DNA of 64,000 nt, taken from Malania oleifera. Its lineage: Eukaryota > Streptophyta > Magnoliopsida > Santalales > Ximeniaceae. The translations under genes and the position numbers were made by a program. The number at the start of each line of letters is the position of its first letter. Position 1 is the first letter of the stretch. The stretch lies in assembly GCF_029873635.1 (NCBI RefSeq), contig NC_080423.1, forward strand, positions 105,071,773-105,135,772, in the 5' to 3' direction. The notes under the pieces are model-generated. The model saw only the letters and a list, made by a program, of their open reading frames with translations. It was not told where the DNA came from and made no database searches. Below, piece after piece: positions 35,901 to 44,072 of the stretch.

Positions 35901-38900
35901 CTTCCGCCTTGATTTTCTTAATGGTGCAGGACTGTGGGCAACCTGGATTTACCTTGGCTGAGAGAAAGCGATTTGGCAACATTTTAAAAGAGTATGTGAA
36001 TCCATTGAAATATCTGATTTTAATCACTTTTATAGGGTATGCCATGACCTGCATACTTATGGTTTTATGGACGTGTAAATTGTACAATTGCTGGTAAACT
36101 CATAGTTACTTCATGTTCTATATTATGTCTTTAGACAATGGAATTGGCCAATTGGAGCTGCAATTTGGTACTACGTATTGCTGGTTTTTTATCTCATGGG
36201 AGGGGCAACTAAGATGGTTTGGGCCCGTTTAACGTAGGCCAAATAGTGCACCAATGAGGAGGAGTGAGCTAGTTATCCTCAATGGAAATGGTAAATGTAA
36301 AACAACTTGGGATGAGATAGGGAGCCCTCAATTGTTGGAGGAATTGCCCAAGATCATGTAAATTGGTAGAAAAGGATTCATGTAACCAACCTCACCTTGT
36401 GAGACTTAAGGCTTGGTTTGTCGTCGTTGTTGTCGTCAGACATTTATCTCATGGAGAACGACTTTTTTATTATAGTGACTACAAATAGTACTTTGTCTTG
36501 CTGTGATGTTTAAAATATATTTTAATTAAAATTGAGAATCAGCGAGGTTGAGCTTGTGAGTATTTTATATTTATATATATATTGAACTCTAGCCTCACTT
36601 CATTTGGAGGAAATGTTCAGTACAAAAACTTGGCATGTAACTTGCTATAATTTCTGGAAGTGGGGTATATGAGAGGTTGCAGAAGGGGTTCCCTCCATTG
36701 TGGTAAGCCAAAGGTTGGGTGTGCTTGTCCTGTGGTTTTGCCACTTCTTGTTTAGCCCTCGTGGGGGGAATAGTTATTTATCAGGTTTGGGGTTGCAGAA
36801 AGTGTCCAGGTCTATATGCACATCCATGCACAACTCACTTTTTTTTTTAGGAGCAGTGCCCGAAGAGGATGACTTCATGTATGATCAAAATATTAAACAC
36901 ATTCAGTAAATTTAAAAAAAAAAATGTCTACAAATGATATTTTCCTTAGTTGAAAAGGATAATTGTTTGTGAAGGAAGATAGAAATATTTTGTTTGGTAT
37001 GCAACAACGGAATAGAATGGAATGTAATTGATCTTTATAATTTTACATATTTACCATATAATTTTTTATTTCATTCCACTCTCAAAATCTTTCCATTTCA
37101 GCATGCCAAACATTTATTATTTTATTTAGTTCCTAGTATGGGTTACTGGGGGAATCTGTGTTTAAATGGAAACTAAAACGGTAGGCATTTTCAGAGAAGG
37201 ATGCAAAGGAGGCATATGGAGTTGGCCTGGGTGGGTCAATTTTTGGTTACACCTGGCTCTTGTCCATTCCTGGCATTGTACTCGGCATGGAAAGCAACCT
37301 CTCAAAATCTGATTACCACTGCTCCTTTAGGGCACGGGAGTGGATTGGTAAAATGCTCTGGTTGCAAATAGCATCTGGATTCATAACATGGTGGTTTGGA
37401 GCATCAATTTTTATAGACAACCACAAGACTGCAAATTGTAGCACTTTTGACTATTTCTTTAAATGTTTACCAGGAAAAAATCGACATTCATAGTCAAATG
37501 TGGTTAAATGAAAACTAACAGGGGAGGATTTTTAGTGTGAAATTATTTCATGAGGAGACGGCAAAGCAGGATAGGTTGACAATTGACAAGAAAAGAGGGA
37601 AGATACTGATTAATAGAGGCTTTTTATGCAAGGATTGAAAGTCTGTCCACCATGGGCTAAGAGCTTTGGGATGTAGCACTCTCTTTGGTAGGTCTTTCTT
37701 AGGTGAGGGCTGATTTATTGCCCAAGAATTATGGGCTTGGTTGGGCATCAGAATCTTTACCCAAAAGAAAAAGACAGTGCTGCTAATCCCTCTTGACTAC
37801 TTTCTAGATTGTGTGGAGTGAGAGAAAAAGGAAAGCCTTTGAAGGAGGGTAAATATCTCTTTTCCAGCTCAAAGATAGATGACTTAAGAACCTTAATTTT
37901 TGGTACAATGGTAAATGTGATATGGATGTATATTCTATGTCTTTTTTGTTTTTGTTTTTTTTTTTTTTTTAGTTGTAAGTGAGTGCACTTGGGTTGGCAA
38001 CCCCTTGTGTCCGAATATCAGTACCTCATTTTAATTGATTAAAAAATGATAGTTGAAGAAGAAGTGACAATTATTATTATTTTTGCCATTTTTGCTAGTT
38101 CTGCATGCACATCTTTTTTTTCTTATCCTGCATCATAAGCTTGCCATGTTTGAAATATTTTGGTTTCTTGATAATCTCAACTAATCCTATGATGGTTTGA
38201 GGTTTAATCATGCTAGATTCATACTTGGGAAAAAGAATCGCTAATCTTACAGACTTTTAGGTAGGAAGCTTAAATATGGAGTTCTGGGGCAAGACTTAAG
38301 GGGAGAATTGCTCAATGCAAGGATATTTTAGCAATGAGAATTTGTCTCTTTATCCTTTAAATTGTACAAAATGTAGGTTTGCATTAAATTTAATATTAAG
38401 TTATTCATTGAAACATAGGTTATGTCAATTGATTGCTTTTGATGAAAAATACTTTTCTTCATTTTGTGGGGTTATAGAATTTCTAGTCAATGACATGTCA
38501 ATATTCTTATGTTGCCAATTTCTAGTTATACAAGTTTTCTTGCACCATTCCCTAATGTCTTGTTTTCCTGAATATTGAATGACCTTATATATTTACATGC
38601 ATTTTTATTTATGAACAAAATTTGAAACTCTAAATCACAGTGTGATTCTGCTGGCGATTGTTCTGCAATCTGTCTGAGTAAAATTTAACTGGCTTGAATA
38701 CTCTGGATTATGCTTCAGGGGAAAGTTAATAGATGCATATAGACTCCTGCACAAAGAAAAGAATATGGAAGGTGGCTTCTCATGGTCTGGAAACCCTATT
38801 GGAAAGTAAGAAGATATTAGTTAATTGTTCACATCCCCAGTAATTCCTACAGGAAATAGCTCTGTTGGATCATTGTTTTGGAATTTGGATGGTTGGAGAA

Positions 38901-40244
38901 TAAAACAATCATTCGATTTGATTAGATAGTTGAAGTAGGTTATGATGTTAGTAGTATTTGTTTGGATAAAATGCTTGATGGTTTCCTGCAGGTATCGAGG
39001 GAAAAGAATGAGAATAGATTATTTCCTAGTTTCAGAGAAACTCAAGGATAAGATTGTTGCTTGTGAGATGCATGGACAAGGGATTGAACTACAAGGTGTG
39101 ATTAATTTTTTTCACTCTTAATAGCATTCTAATACTTCTAGCTTAGTTTGAAAGCAAAAAATTCCTACTGTTGCATGTGTGATGGGATAATTATGTAAAC
39201 CAGAGGGTGGGCTTTTGGGGATTGATGCAGTATCACCATATCATTCATCCAATAATAACGAGCTTCTTGGCAATTGTTCGACATCTCGTGGTCTATTGAC
39301 AGTTTTAATTATCCATGGATATATTCCTGTTTTTTGTATTGGTAGAAAATTGTTGGTATGCCATAGTTTATTTCTAGGTTTTATCTTTTAGGGTGTGCTG
39401 GGAAATTTTTGCAGGACTATTATTATTCCTGTCACTTTTTCCATGAACAGCATTTGAAGCATAGTGATTATATTCTTCACGGCATTTGAAATTACAAAGT
39501 ATAATCCTCAGTTATGAGGCTAGAATTTCTAAAGAAAGGGGCAAACTGACAATACTCTCCCAATTATTTTTTGTTAACAGCTATACTTATACACTGTGCT
39601 TGGAAGTATGGGTATCGAACCTTAGATTTGGATTTGGGTGGATTTGGACAAATTTCAATATAATTTTATATTACATTTTATTCAAATCTAATAGAAATCT
39701 AAATCCAAGGTTCCTTCAAACATAAGGATGTAGTTAATATTTAATATACGCAGGATTGAGGTAAGGGAAGCAATAATCATCTATCCATGCTTCCATGGAT
39801 GAAGGGCCGCCAACTTGCAGATCCAGGACTGATGGAACGGTTTGAGAGAGTGGTCTGTTGGGTTCAAAAACAAAAGTATGTGGGACAATATTGATATTTC
39901 CTGTAAACATCATGGCTTACTAGTTTTTTTAACTTAAAAAAATGGAGACAGATGCCACCCTTTCAATTAAGCATAGCATCACCTTGGGTATTCAATCAAA
40001 GACTTCCCCCTAGTATTGAGTGGTGCAGTGGCTCCATTTTCTGTTATGTTCTATATTTATGATGATGAATTTGTGCTGTCAAAGTAGATGCAAGTGATTC
40101 CCTTCCATAACATGCCAGTTTGTTTCAAACCCACATTTTAAACTTGCAGCTTCTGGAGCATTTGCCTTAACCTATAATTGTTTTTCAGGTTTTTATGGAA
40201 GTGACCATTGCCCAGTTTCACTGGAGCTTTCGCCAGAGCCCTGA
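7756..40244 (+). CDS. APE1L: APE1L-type DNA-(apurinic/apyrimidinic site) endonuclease, 9 exons, 354 aa
   Basis: Exons: 7756-7992, 9303-9395, 21623-21767, 34428-34629, 35644-35722, 35930-35991, 38719-38805, 38992-39095, 40189-40244; GT-AG borders, all phases fit, and the joined frame (1,065 bp) is open. The product opens [11 protein letters not shown], then an EEP (exonuclease III-like) domain: [12 protein letters not shown] near residue 50, the metal-binding Glu80 split off at the exon 1/2 border (AIQ then EVR), SKYAGTAL in exon 3, NTYVPNNGW and WCGDLNVSHEEID (Asp222, Asn224) across exons 4-5, [10 protein letters not shown] in exon 8 and the catalytic GSDHCP (Asp342-His343) in exon 9. This family cuts or end-processes DNA at abasic sites in base excision repair, in nucleus and possibly plastid. 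The GTG upstream at 7738 was rejected as a start. The CDS spans 32.5 kb because introns 2 and 3 are over 12 kb and full of transposons; nothing in the coding sequence suggests decay. Confidence 0.93.
8665..8692. repeat. (TA)n microsatellite, APE1L intron 1
   Basis: About 14 TA units within intron 1. Confidence 0.9.
8925..9115 (+). mobile_element. Au-like SINE, APE1L intron 1
   Basis: The stretch carries the landmarks of the angiosperm Au SINE in the right order: an A-box-like region (CTTGACCAAATGTAAGGG), AGGTCATGCGTTCATGTCATG in the place of the B box, then GGGAACAGCCTCTCC, GGTAAGGTTGCATAC, ATGTCCTCCCAAAACTCC and a GTGGGAGTTTTGTGTAC block matching the conserved tail, ending in a T-rich stretch. 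The B box has lost the GGTTC core, so the copy is old and probably silent. Assignment is from remembered family features. Confidence 0.65.
10290..11787 (+). pseudogene. L1-type LINE ORF2 remnant, 5' segment (linker and reverse transcriptase)
   Basis: Three-frame reading gives LINE landmarks in order: [13 protein letters not shown] (linker between endonuclease and RT), [20 protein letters not shown] (10766-10825), a frameshifted [14 protein letters not shown] (about 10990), [22 protein letters not shown] (11060-11125), LDFEKAY (about 11160), LWQGDPLS (about 11340) and [11 protein letters not shown] (about 11465, the FADD-type motif degraded). Stops and frameshifts are frequent. The sequence then stops at the inserted copia fragment and resumes near 13.08 kb. 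Confidence 0.8.
11788..13078 (-). mobile_element. Ty1/copia 3' fragment (RT, RNase H, LTR edge) inserted in a LINE
   Basis: On the minus strand the order is [16 protein letters not shown] (about 13020), [15 protein letters not shown] (12910-12865), [19 protein letters not shown], then RNase H with [20 protein letters not shown] and [11 protein letters not shown] (12330-12190), then QFADLFTK and an LTR-like tail down to about 11.79 kb. It is a 5'-truncated copy without gag, protease or integrase. Plus-strand LINE coding sequence lies on both sides, so the fragment landed inside that LINE. Exact ends and target duplication were not determined. Confidence 0.75.
13079..14053 (+). pseudogene. L1-type LINE ORF2 remnant, 3' segment (zf-RVT domain and tail)
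   Basis: The continuation of the plus-strand LINE. It shows [12 protein letters not shown] (about 13210), the zinc-binding reverse-transcriptase tail motif [19 protein letters not shown] (about 13565-13620) and a Trp-rich C-terminal segment. It ends with a T10-A12 stretch at 14031-14053 that looks like a decayed poly(A) end. Many stops; not functional. Confidence 0.7.
14425..15425 (-). pseudogene. LINE 3'-end fragment (minus strand)
   Basis: On the minus strand, frames give a C-terminal LINE signature: [11 protein letters not shown] followed by LKYRLLISL (about 14690-14620), preceded by a zf-RVT-like RRILTIDYL (about 14900). The 3' terminus near 14430 ends in GATTAGAAAAAAAG. This is separate from the neighbouring copy because that copy has its own 3' end at about 15430. 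Confidence 0.6.
15430..18600 (-). pseudogene. L1-type LINE ORF2 remnant, copy 2 (RT to zf-RVT), interrupted by a MITE
   Basis: Minus-strand order: [12 protein letters not shown] (about 18460), [20 protein letters not shown] (18390-18330), [39 protein letters not shown] (to 18132), [20 protein letters not shown] (18050-17990), the RT core [12 protein letters not shown] (about 17860; the catalytic second Asp is Asn), [16 protein letters not shown] (about 17755), then after the MITE the FWKEFWLGN block (about 16410) and the zf-RVT end [20 protein letters not shown] (15930-15870). Several frameshifts and the FADN change show it is dead. The 5' part is missing: at about 18.6 kb the sequence changes to another LINE copy. 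Confidence 0.8.
16820..17484. mobile_element. hAT-like MITE (665 bp) with 8-bp target duplication
   Basis: The ends are inverted repeats: CATGGTCTTAAATTTC on the left and the complement of CAAGGTCTTAAATTTC on the right; the inner 13 bases (GGTCTTAAATTTC, 16823-16835 and 17469-17481) match perfectly. The element is flanked by the direct repeat AATACAAT at 16812-16819 and 17485-17492. An 8-bp target duplication with short CA-GG type terminal repeats is the hallmark of the hAT superfamily. The interior is AT-rich with many AAATTTTC-like inverted motifs and has no transposase frame, so it is non-autonomous. It sits inside minus-strand LINE copy 2 and therefore inserted later than that LINE. Confidence 0.85.
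18600..20445 (-). pseudogene. L1-type LINE ORF2 remnant, copy 1 (endonuclease to RT)
   Basis: Starts at the minus-strand ATG at 20445 with [17 protein letters not shown], the usual opening of a plant LINE apurinic-type endonuclease (one stop replaces the Trp), then [14 protein letters not shown] (Gln of the catalytic QE motif is a stop), the endonuclease body (20304-20041), a linker [20 protein letters not shown] and [15 protein letters not shown] (19640-19540), [20 protein letters not shown] (about 19340) and [14 protein letters not shown] follows with [20 protein letters not shown] and [20 protein letters not shown] (19000-18850), then [17 protein letters not shown] (about 18680). The RT stops short before its FADD motif, where copy 2 begins. 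Confidence 0.8.
20660..20939 (-). mobile_element. TRIM / SMART-type miniature LTR retrotransposon (280 bp)
   Basis: Two 53-base direct repeats (20660-20712 and 20887-20939, about 83 % alike) bound a 174-base interior. Read on the minus strand each repeat begins TGTTGGCC and ends AATCTAACA, so they are TG...CA LTRs. Directly after the 5' LTR comes TGGAATCAGAACAG, a near match to the tRNA-iMet primer site TGGTATCAGAGC. No coding capacity. Size and LTR sequence match the SMART group of tiny LTR elements found across angiosperms. The right side abuts an AT microsatellite, so a target duplication cannot be read. Confidence 0.75.
20940..20984. repeat. (AT)n microsatellite beside the TRIM
   Basis: About 22 AT units starting directly at the TRIM border. 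Confidence 0.95.
22177..22217. repeat. 41-bp direct repeat flanking the gypsy element (left copy)
   Basis: Opens TTTGTGAAATAGGTTG and ends at the first base before the left LTR. A second copy with 2 mismatches lies at 27809-27849 on the other side of the element. Confidence 0.9.
22828..24260 (-). pseudogene. gypsy integrase and chromodomain (broken)
   Basis: Minus-strand pieces: [17 protein letters not shown] (about 24230), the integrase zinc-finger and core region (23925-23647; [10 protein letters not shown] and [12 protein letters not shown] around 23810-23750, in which the catalytic D-D-E pattern is only partly readable across frameshifts), integrase 3' part [18 protein letters not shown] and [16 protein letters not shown] (23503-23380), then [13 protein letters not shown] (about 23040) and a chromodomain core [20 protein letters not shown] with KWKDLGDEE (22945-22830). 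A stop codon cuts the chromodomain just before its usual final Trp. The chromodomain of active relatives guides integration to heterochromatin. Confidence 0.85.
24447..25873 (-). pseudogene. gypsy reverse transcriptase and RNase H (broken)
   Basis: The RT frame (25354-24755) is the best preserved: [45 protein letters not shown], the catalytic [11 protein letters not shown], and [17 protein letters not shown]. Upstream (25873-25373) are the protease end [18 protein letters not shown] and the pre-RT segment [16 protein letters not shown]. RNase H (24842-24447) shows [20 protein letters not shown] and [15 protein letters not shown]. Stops separate the blocks. Confidence 0.9.
25901..27246 (-). 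pseudogene. gypsy gag and protease (broken)
   Basis: Gag starts at 27246 with [19 protein letters not shown], a coiled-coil-like N-terminus, then [20 protein letters not shown] (about 26960) and, after a stop, [12 protein letters not shown] and [16 protein letters not shown] (26830-26700). A zinc knuckle [13 protein letters not shown] lies near 26310. The protease reads [14 protein letters not shown] (about 26055); relatives have DTGATHNFVS, so the glycine after the catalytic Asp-Thr is Lys here. Confidence 0.88.
27809..27849. repeat. 41-bp direct repeat flanking the gypsy element (right copy)
   Basis: Same 41 bases as at 22177-22217 with two substitutions, separated from the end of the right LTR by 8 bases (AGCTAGTA). 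Confidence 0.9.
30412..31273 (+). pseudogene. copia gag with zinc knuckle (broken)
   Basis: Frames give [16 protein letters not shown] followed by a stop where a Trp/Arg would continue (30450-30500), then [40 protein letters not shown] and SMNEAYARI (30750-30940), and a CCHC zinc knuckle [19 protein letters not shown] (31121-31177). Frame changes occur near 30.6 and 31.0 kb. Gag would form the RNA-packaging particle of the element. Confidence 0.85.
31396..31545 (+). pseudogene. copia protease start (truncated)
   Basis: [12 protein letters not shown] (about 31410-31445) matches the copia protease motif D-S-G-A-T-S-H with Gly changed to Ser, followed by [17 protein letters not shown]. Coding similarity ends at a T21 run (about 31562-31582), and the integrase expected next is absent. 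Confidence 0.75.
31640..32400. other. foreign-looking insert with G21 run, possibly organelle-derived
   Basis: Between protease and RT lies a block unlike the copia on either side. It includes CCGGCCCCCC followed by 21 G (31755-31775) and, to 32.4 kb, mid-GC sequence without AT-rich intron character. On the minus strand an open frame (32436-32209) reads [20 protein letters not shown] and [20 protein letters not shown], which I do not recognise. The style (runs such as TTGCTTGCTGGCTTGCTTTCC) suggests a plant mitochondrial origin, but this is an impression, not a match. Confidence 0.3.
32403..33764 (+). pseudogene. copia reverse transcriptase and RNase H (one or two stops)
   Basis: Begins with [13 protein letters not shown], a stop, then [52 protein letters not shown], a second stop at 32794, then [10 protein letters not shown] (catalytic YVDD), [85 protein letters not shown] and [15 protein letters not shown] (RNase H), ending at the TGA at 33762. 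The 317-codon frame from 32811 is intact, making this the best-kept retroelement frame of the two introns. An AGGGGAG polypurine tract follows at once. Confidence 0.9.
33771..34012 (+). repeat. LTR-like segment directly after the RT-RNase H block
   Basis: The 242 bases start TGTAGAAATCCC right behind the purine tract AGGGGAG and end TTACAGTTTCA. Such TG...CA bounds after a polypurine tract are what a copia 3' LTR looks like, yet the sequence is unrelated to the 29509/34020 LTR pair. It may be the 3' LTR of a second, 5'-truncated copia that supplied the RT-RNase H block. Confidence 0.5.
36206..36437 (+). mobile_element. RTE-type LINE 3' end, APE1L intron 6
   Basis: Frames read [19 protein letters not shown] and later [38 protein letters not shown], matching the C-terminal tail of plant RTE LINEs (RWFGHV-RRP-APVRR, then GRPKKTW and a final W-IHVADPT). 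It ends in GTCGTCGTTGTTGTCGTC, the usual trinucleotide-like RTE 3' end. Only about 230 bases remain. Confidence 0.65.
37520..38045 (+). pseudogene. L1-type LINE 3' end, APE1L intron 6
   Basis: A decayed zf-RVT-like region (about 37580-37760) is followed by VE-EKKESL, in another frame [11 protein letters not shown] and [14 protein letters not shown] (37815-37905), the C-terminal signature of plant L1 elements. A T18 run and AGTACCTCATTTTAATTGAT then lead to AAAAAATG at the 3' end. No target duplication identified. Confidence 0.6.
39594..39722. repeat. foldback MITE-like repeat, APE1L intron 8
   Basis: Inverted arms AACCTTAGATTTGGATTT (39618-) and AAATCTAAATCCAAGGTT (to 39712) pair with two mismatches around an AT-rich loop. 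Outer ends TGTGCTTGGAAG and the complement of TTATGTTTGAAGG are also partly inverted. Related to the copies at 4282 and 41857. Confidence 0.5.
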
Positions 40245-41856
40245 TTTCAACTGAAGATAAGTTTCCATGTATTATCCAAAAGATTGTTTCCCTCTTCTTT
40301 TGTACTGCACTTTATTCGCTGAACTAACTAGAAGGATTAATTCAAGTGATTTCAATATATTTCCTTTTTAATCAGCTATAAGTAACCACTGACATACATC
40401 AATGGTCATTCGCCGGGAAGTGGGATCATGCATCTCACTGGGCTTAGCAGAAGCTTGTGAATTTTCAAAATCTCTAAACGAGGATGCATTCTAGGTTGAG
40501 CTTTACCCTAAGTTTGACCGATAACATGAGTTAAAAGACAGGAATATTAATGGGAGTGAATTGTAGACTGGGCCAGCTCCTAGCTGAAACTGTGAAGTGA
40601 AAACTTCGAATCAGTGAATGAAATGAACCTTGAGGAGTCATAGCATTTCTGGCGGTACTTCTTTTACAGCTTCTTGCCGATTGCTGAAAATATGAAAGAA
40701 CATGGAATTTGAAATTGTAGTGGGAGGGCATGCCGAGGCATAACAGCAGAAACTTCTTTGTAAACAATAAAATAAAAGGCAGAAGATTATGCATAACTTT
40801 TCTGAAGTTTGGCAAAAAGAGATGGACCTCCCTTGAGGTTTCGAAATTTTTCGGAGACCTTTTCTAAGTTTTGGCTGTAAAACTAAAACCTCACCCGAGG
40901 TTTCAAAAACCATACAAATCTCTTTTTGTGGCGGGTATAGATTTCACAATATACTGAGACACTTGTCTTTTTGACGAATGTTTAGGTAATTGAAATTTTT
41001 GAAACTCTAGGAGAGGTCTGCATCCTTTTCCTAAAACTCAAGGGAGATTGTTAAACTTTTTTAAATAAAAGAGACTTATGTTTTTTCGACAAATCTTAAA
41101 GGAGGTCAATGTCTTTTGCTTTAAAAATAAAATAAAAGTTGATTAAAAGGATTTTTGGATGTGAGTTGCTGAAAAAAGGAAGCCCGTCTTGGATGTGATT
41201 TCTCTGTTCGTCTGACTCCATATTTACTCATGGCCTTCAGCAAGAGATGGTTACAACCTGCTGTTGATGCTGAGTCTTCGACTATTGGGCCATGTGTTTA
41301 ATTTAAACCCAAAAGAATAGGTGAAGGTTCTTTCCAATTGTATATTGACAAATAAGAACAGTTGTATCCAGCTCCCCATGAAATTGAGGGAATTTACATA
41401 TTGGATATGCATAAATTAAAGCAGGCATTAATTTTTATGAAGTTAATAGTATGCCAATCCTTCAGCGCTGCATTAGTTTTTTTTGTATGAATCAAATTTC
41501 TCACACCAAAAATTATTAAGCCCTTCTGGATTTTTTGTTTTTTTTTTGTGATCTTGTAAAAAAAAACAAAAATACAAATAGATTGAACAAAATTGATGCA
41601 TTGTAAATCTTAAATCAATCTCGTTCTACGCAAAAATTTTCTTCCATCGTATCACTGTATGTCAACATTATATAAGGAGCCTGTCTCTTTATATTATCTT
41701 GGTGCCGATTTCTTGAATTTAAAACATGTGGCAAATGGGAATCACTTCTCATGTAATTTCAGTTAATAAATGTGAAACTGGATCTCTTGAATACAACTTT
41801 ATTATGCCTAATGGGTTTGGGATTCTAAATAAGTCAATTATATCTTCCACTACTAT

Positions 41857-41947
41857 GTGTTTGGAAGCTTAAATTTTGAGTTTTAGATTAAGATTTGTGT
41901 GAATTTGTACAAAATACAATATAAAATTCATGCTCTTAAACGCTACC
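41857..41947. repeat. foldback MITE-like repeat
   Basis: Opens GTGTTTGGAAGC and closes GCTCTTAAACGC, imperfect inverted ends, with AATTTTGAGTTTTAGATT inside. A second similar but longer AT-rich stretch follows to 42140. Same family style as the copies at 4282 and 39594. Confidence 0.4.
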
Positions 41948-42216
41948 AATCCTCAATGATTCTTTAATTTTGAGTTTTAAATTTAGATTGGTGTAAATTG
42001 GTAAAAAATATATATATAATATAAAATTATAGTAAATTTTGAAAGTCTTAGAATTTTGATTTGTACTAATTTGATAAAAATATATAATAAAAAATTGTAT
42101 ATAAATTTGTATAAATTCTTATAAATCTAAATTTAAGACTAGGAATTCATATTCTCGCTGCCTAATGCAGCTTATTCATGCTCCTAAACATTAGCAATCT
42201 ACAATGCTCAAAATTA

Positions 42217-42218
42217 TA

Positions 42219-42254
<36 letters not shown>

Positions 42255-42258
42255 CCTC
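42217..42258. repeat. (TC)n microsatellite
   Basis: Two (TC)n tracts separated by TTT and CCC interruptions. Confidence 0.9.
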
Positions 42259-42325
42259 TCTGTTGCACTTATTATTTGAAATATTGTTTTATTTTTTTTC
42301 TTTTGTGAGAAAAAAAAAAAAAATT

Positions 42326-42643
42326 GGGCCCCCCACGGGCATGGAGTAGTGGTAAGCATTGACATAAGGTTTGTGGAGAATCATAAGTTCAAATCCAGTT
42401 GATGCACTTGGTGATTGGCCCGACTACACACGAGGATCGATCCCAACATGTGTGCTAGAATGAATTGAGCGAATGGTCGGCCTAGGAGGCGAAAAAGCTG
42501 TAAATCGCATTCGGCTTAATCATGAGTGGCGCACTCTGGGGGGGGGGGGGGATCACTTCAGGGGTTGGTGCCGCACTAGGGGGTCCGAATGGCTCGTTGG
42601 TGGCTAGAATCCCCACGTTATCAAACGAAAAAAAAAAAAAAAA
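42326..42643 (+). mobile_element. tRNA-derived SINE with poly(A) tail
   Basis: The 5' end GGGCCCCCCACGGGCATGG leads into an A-box-like AGTAGTGGTAAGC (42344-42356) and a B-box-like AGTTCAAATCC (42386-42396; consensus GGTTCGANTCC), spaced 30 bases apart as in a tRNA gene. A non-tRNA body of about 220 bases with a G13 run follows, and the unit ends in A16. It matches the layout of a plant SINE of about 300 bases. Left flank A-run plus TTG and right flank TTTG may be remnants of the target duplication but cannot be separated from the tail. Confidence 0.65.
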
Positions 42644-43173
42644 TTTGTTAAGAGCGTAGGCTGATGATAGAACAGTAAATTTTAGCATTTTTTTTCGAAA
42701 AAATATATGATGTTTCTATGTTGGCTATTGCATTCACTAATTATGTCAATCACTCAACTCAATTTTTATCCAAAAATCTTGACATGGCAATCATATTTTT
42801 ATTTTTGTGACTAGTAGATTTGGATTAATCTAACTGCTATTGAACTATTTTACTTAAATATATACATATATATTAAGTTAAATGACAAGTTTATAAGTTA
42901 CTAGAAAAATATGTTTGACCCGAAAAATACAAATACTATTAGGTTGTATTTGGAAATATGAATTTTTTTTTTATGATCCGAAGCTCCAACTTAGATATCT
43001 ACACAACATCAAACTGAGAAAATAAAAATATTATGACTTGCTAATTGATGCCTTTCTAACAATTCGCTGGTGGGCAAATCACAACTTAAAGATTGAACTT
43101 AAGATTTTCGAGTCATCAAAGCTTAACTTCACCTTTATTACTCGGACACACTCAATTGAATGAAAGTATAAAT

Positions 43174-43175
<2 letters not shown>

Positions 43176-43241
<66 letters not shown>

Positions 43242-43326
43242 AGGGAGAGAGTGATGATTTGGGTTATGATGAATGTGTGTGTGTGTGTGTGTATCAAGGT
43301 CTCATGCATGCATGCATGCATGCATG
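43176..43326. repeat. compound microsatellite (GT)n-(GA)n-(GGGA)n, (GT)n and (CATG)n
   Basis: (GT)9 runs into (GA)n of about 20 units with GGGA variants; after 30 unique bases come (GT)9 and, at about 43307-43326, five ATGC/CATG units. Confidence 0.9.
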
Positions 43327-44072
43327 ATTGACTTTTTTACGTAACCCACCTAGCTACTCCGTCTCTGTACGTAAAAGTCCGCACGCTGTATTATCCTCAA
43401 ACCCAGTAAAGTACAAAAGGAAAAAAAAATGCATGCTTCGTGGTTGTGAGGGTGGGCCCTTCTTTTCCCCAGGTCCTGGAAGTGGGCCAACATACTTAAC
43501 TTGCATGCCATCCTGGATATCAAGTACGTCTTAAAGAAAAAAATAGAAAAACAAAAACATTGTAATTATTATGATTGGAGACCCACGTGGCACGCCTACG
43601 CCCAATTAATGGAATCTTCATCATTTTTATCTATATATATAAATTAGTAAAATATTATTTTATATCATTTGTAGAGTTGACAAATGTTAATAAATTTATA
43701 TGAATAATATAATATTTATAAAAATTACTTATAATACATAAAATTTTTAAAAACATTATGGATATATATATATTATATAAATTTATTTATGGATGGACTA
43801 ATTTAAATGTAAAATTAATTACAAATATAAATTATAGTGATACTGCATGAGAAATTAAAATAAAATTAGAGCAAAATTTTAAAAACTTTATTTATAATAT
43901 GTATCACTTCTATAATGTGTGTTAACCTGATTACTAATTCTAATTTTTAGATTTTAACCAATTATAAATAAACCACAATAATAATCTGATTTTATCTAAA
44001 CATCAACCACAATCACATCTAAATGAAAACTTGTTCATATCAACGTATGCGTGTGTGCCAAGTCTGATCAAG

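Larger units (their letters stand above)
40245..43913. other. APE1L downstream region without genes
   Basis: After the APE1L stop, no coding sequence is supported up to the copia LTR at 43.9 kb. The stretch holds the probable 3' UTR, a region (40800-41100) with repeated short motifs of the type GAGGTCTGCATCCTTTTCCTAA, a foldback repeat, a SINE, microsatellites and very AT-rich DNA (43600-43910). Confidence 0.7.

Noticed and set aside
42344..42396. A functional tRNA gene
   Set aside because: A and B boxes are present but the sequence does not fold into a cloverleaf with a recognisable anticodon arm; the SINE reading fits better.
43079..43321. Frame rich in Ser-Leu and Thr-His repeats
   Set aside because: It is a translation of the compound microsatellite.
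43176..43326. Possible CRISPR or other regular spaced repeat
   Set aside because: Only simple microsatellite units, with no repeat-spacer pattern; the genome is eukaryotic.
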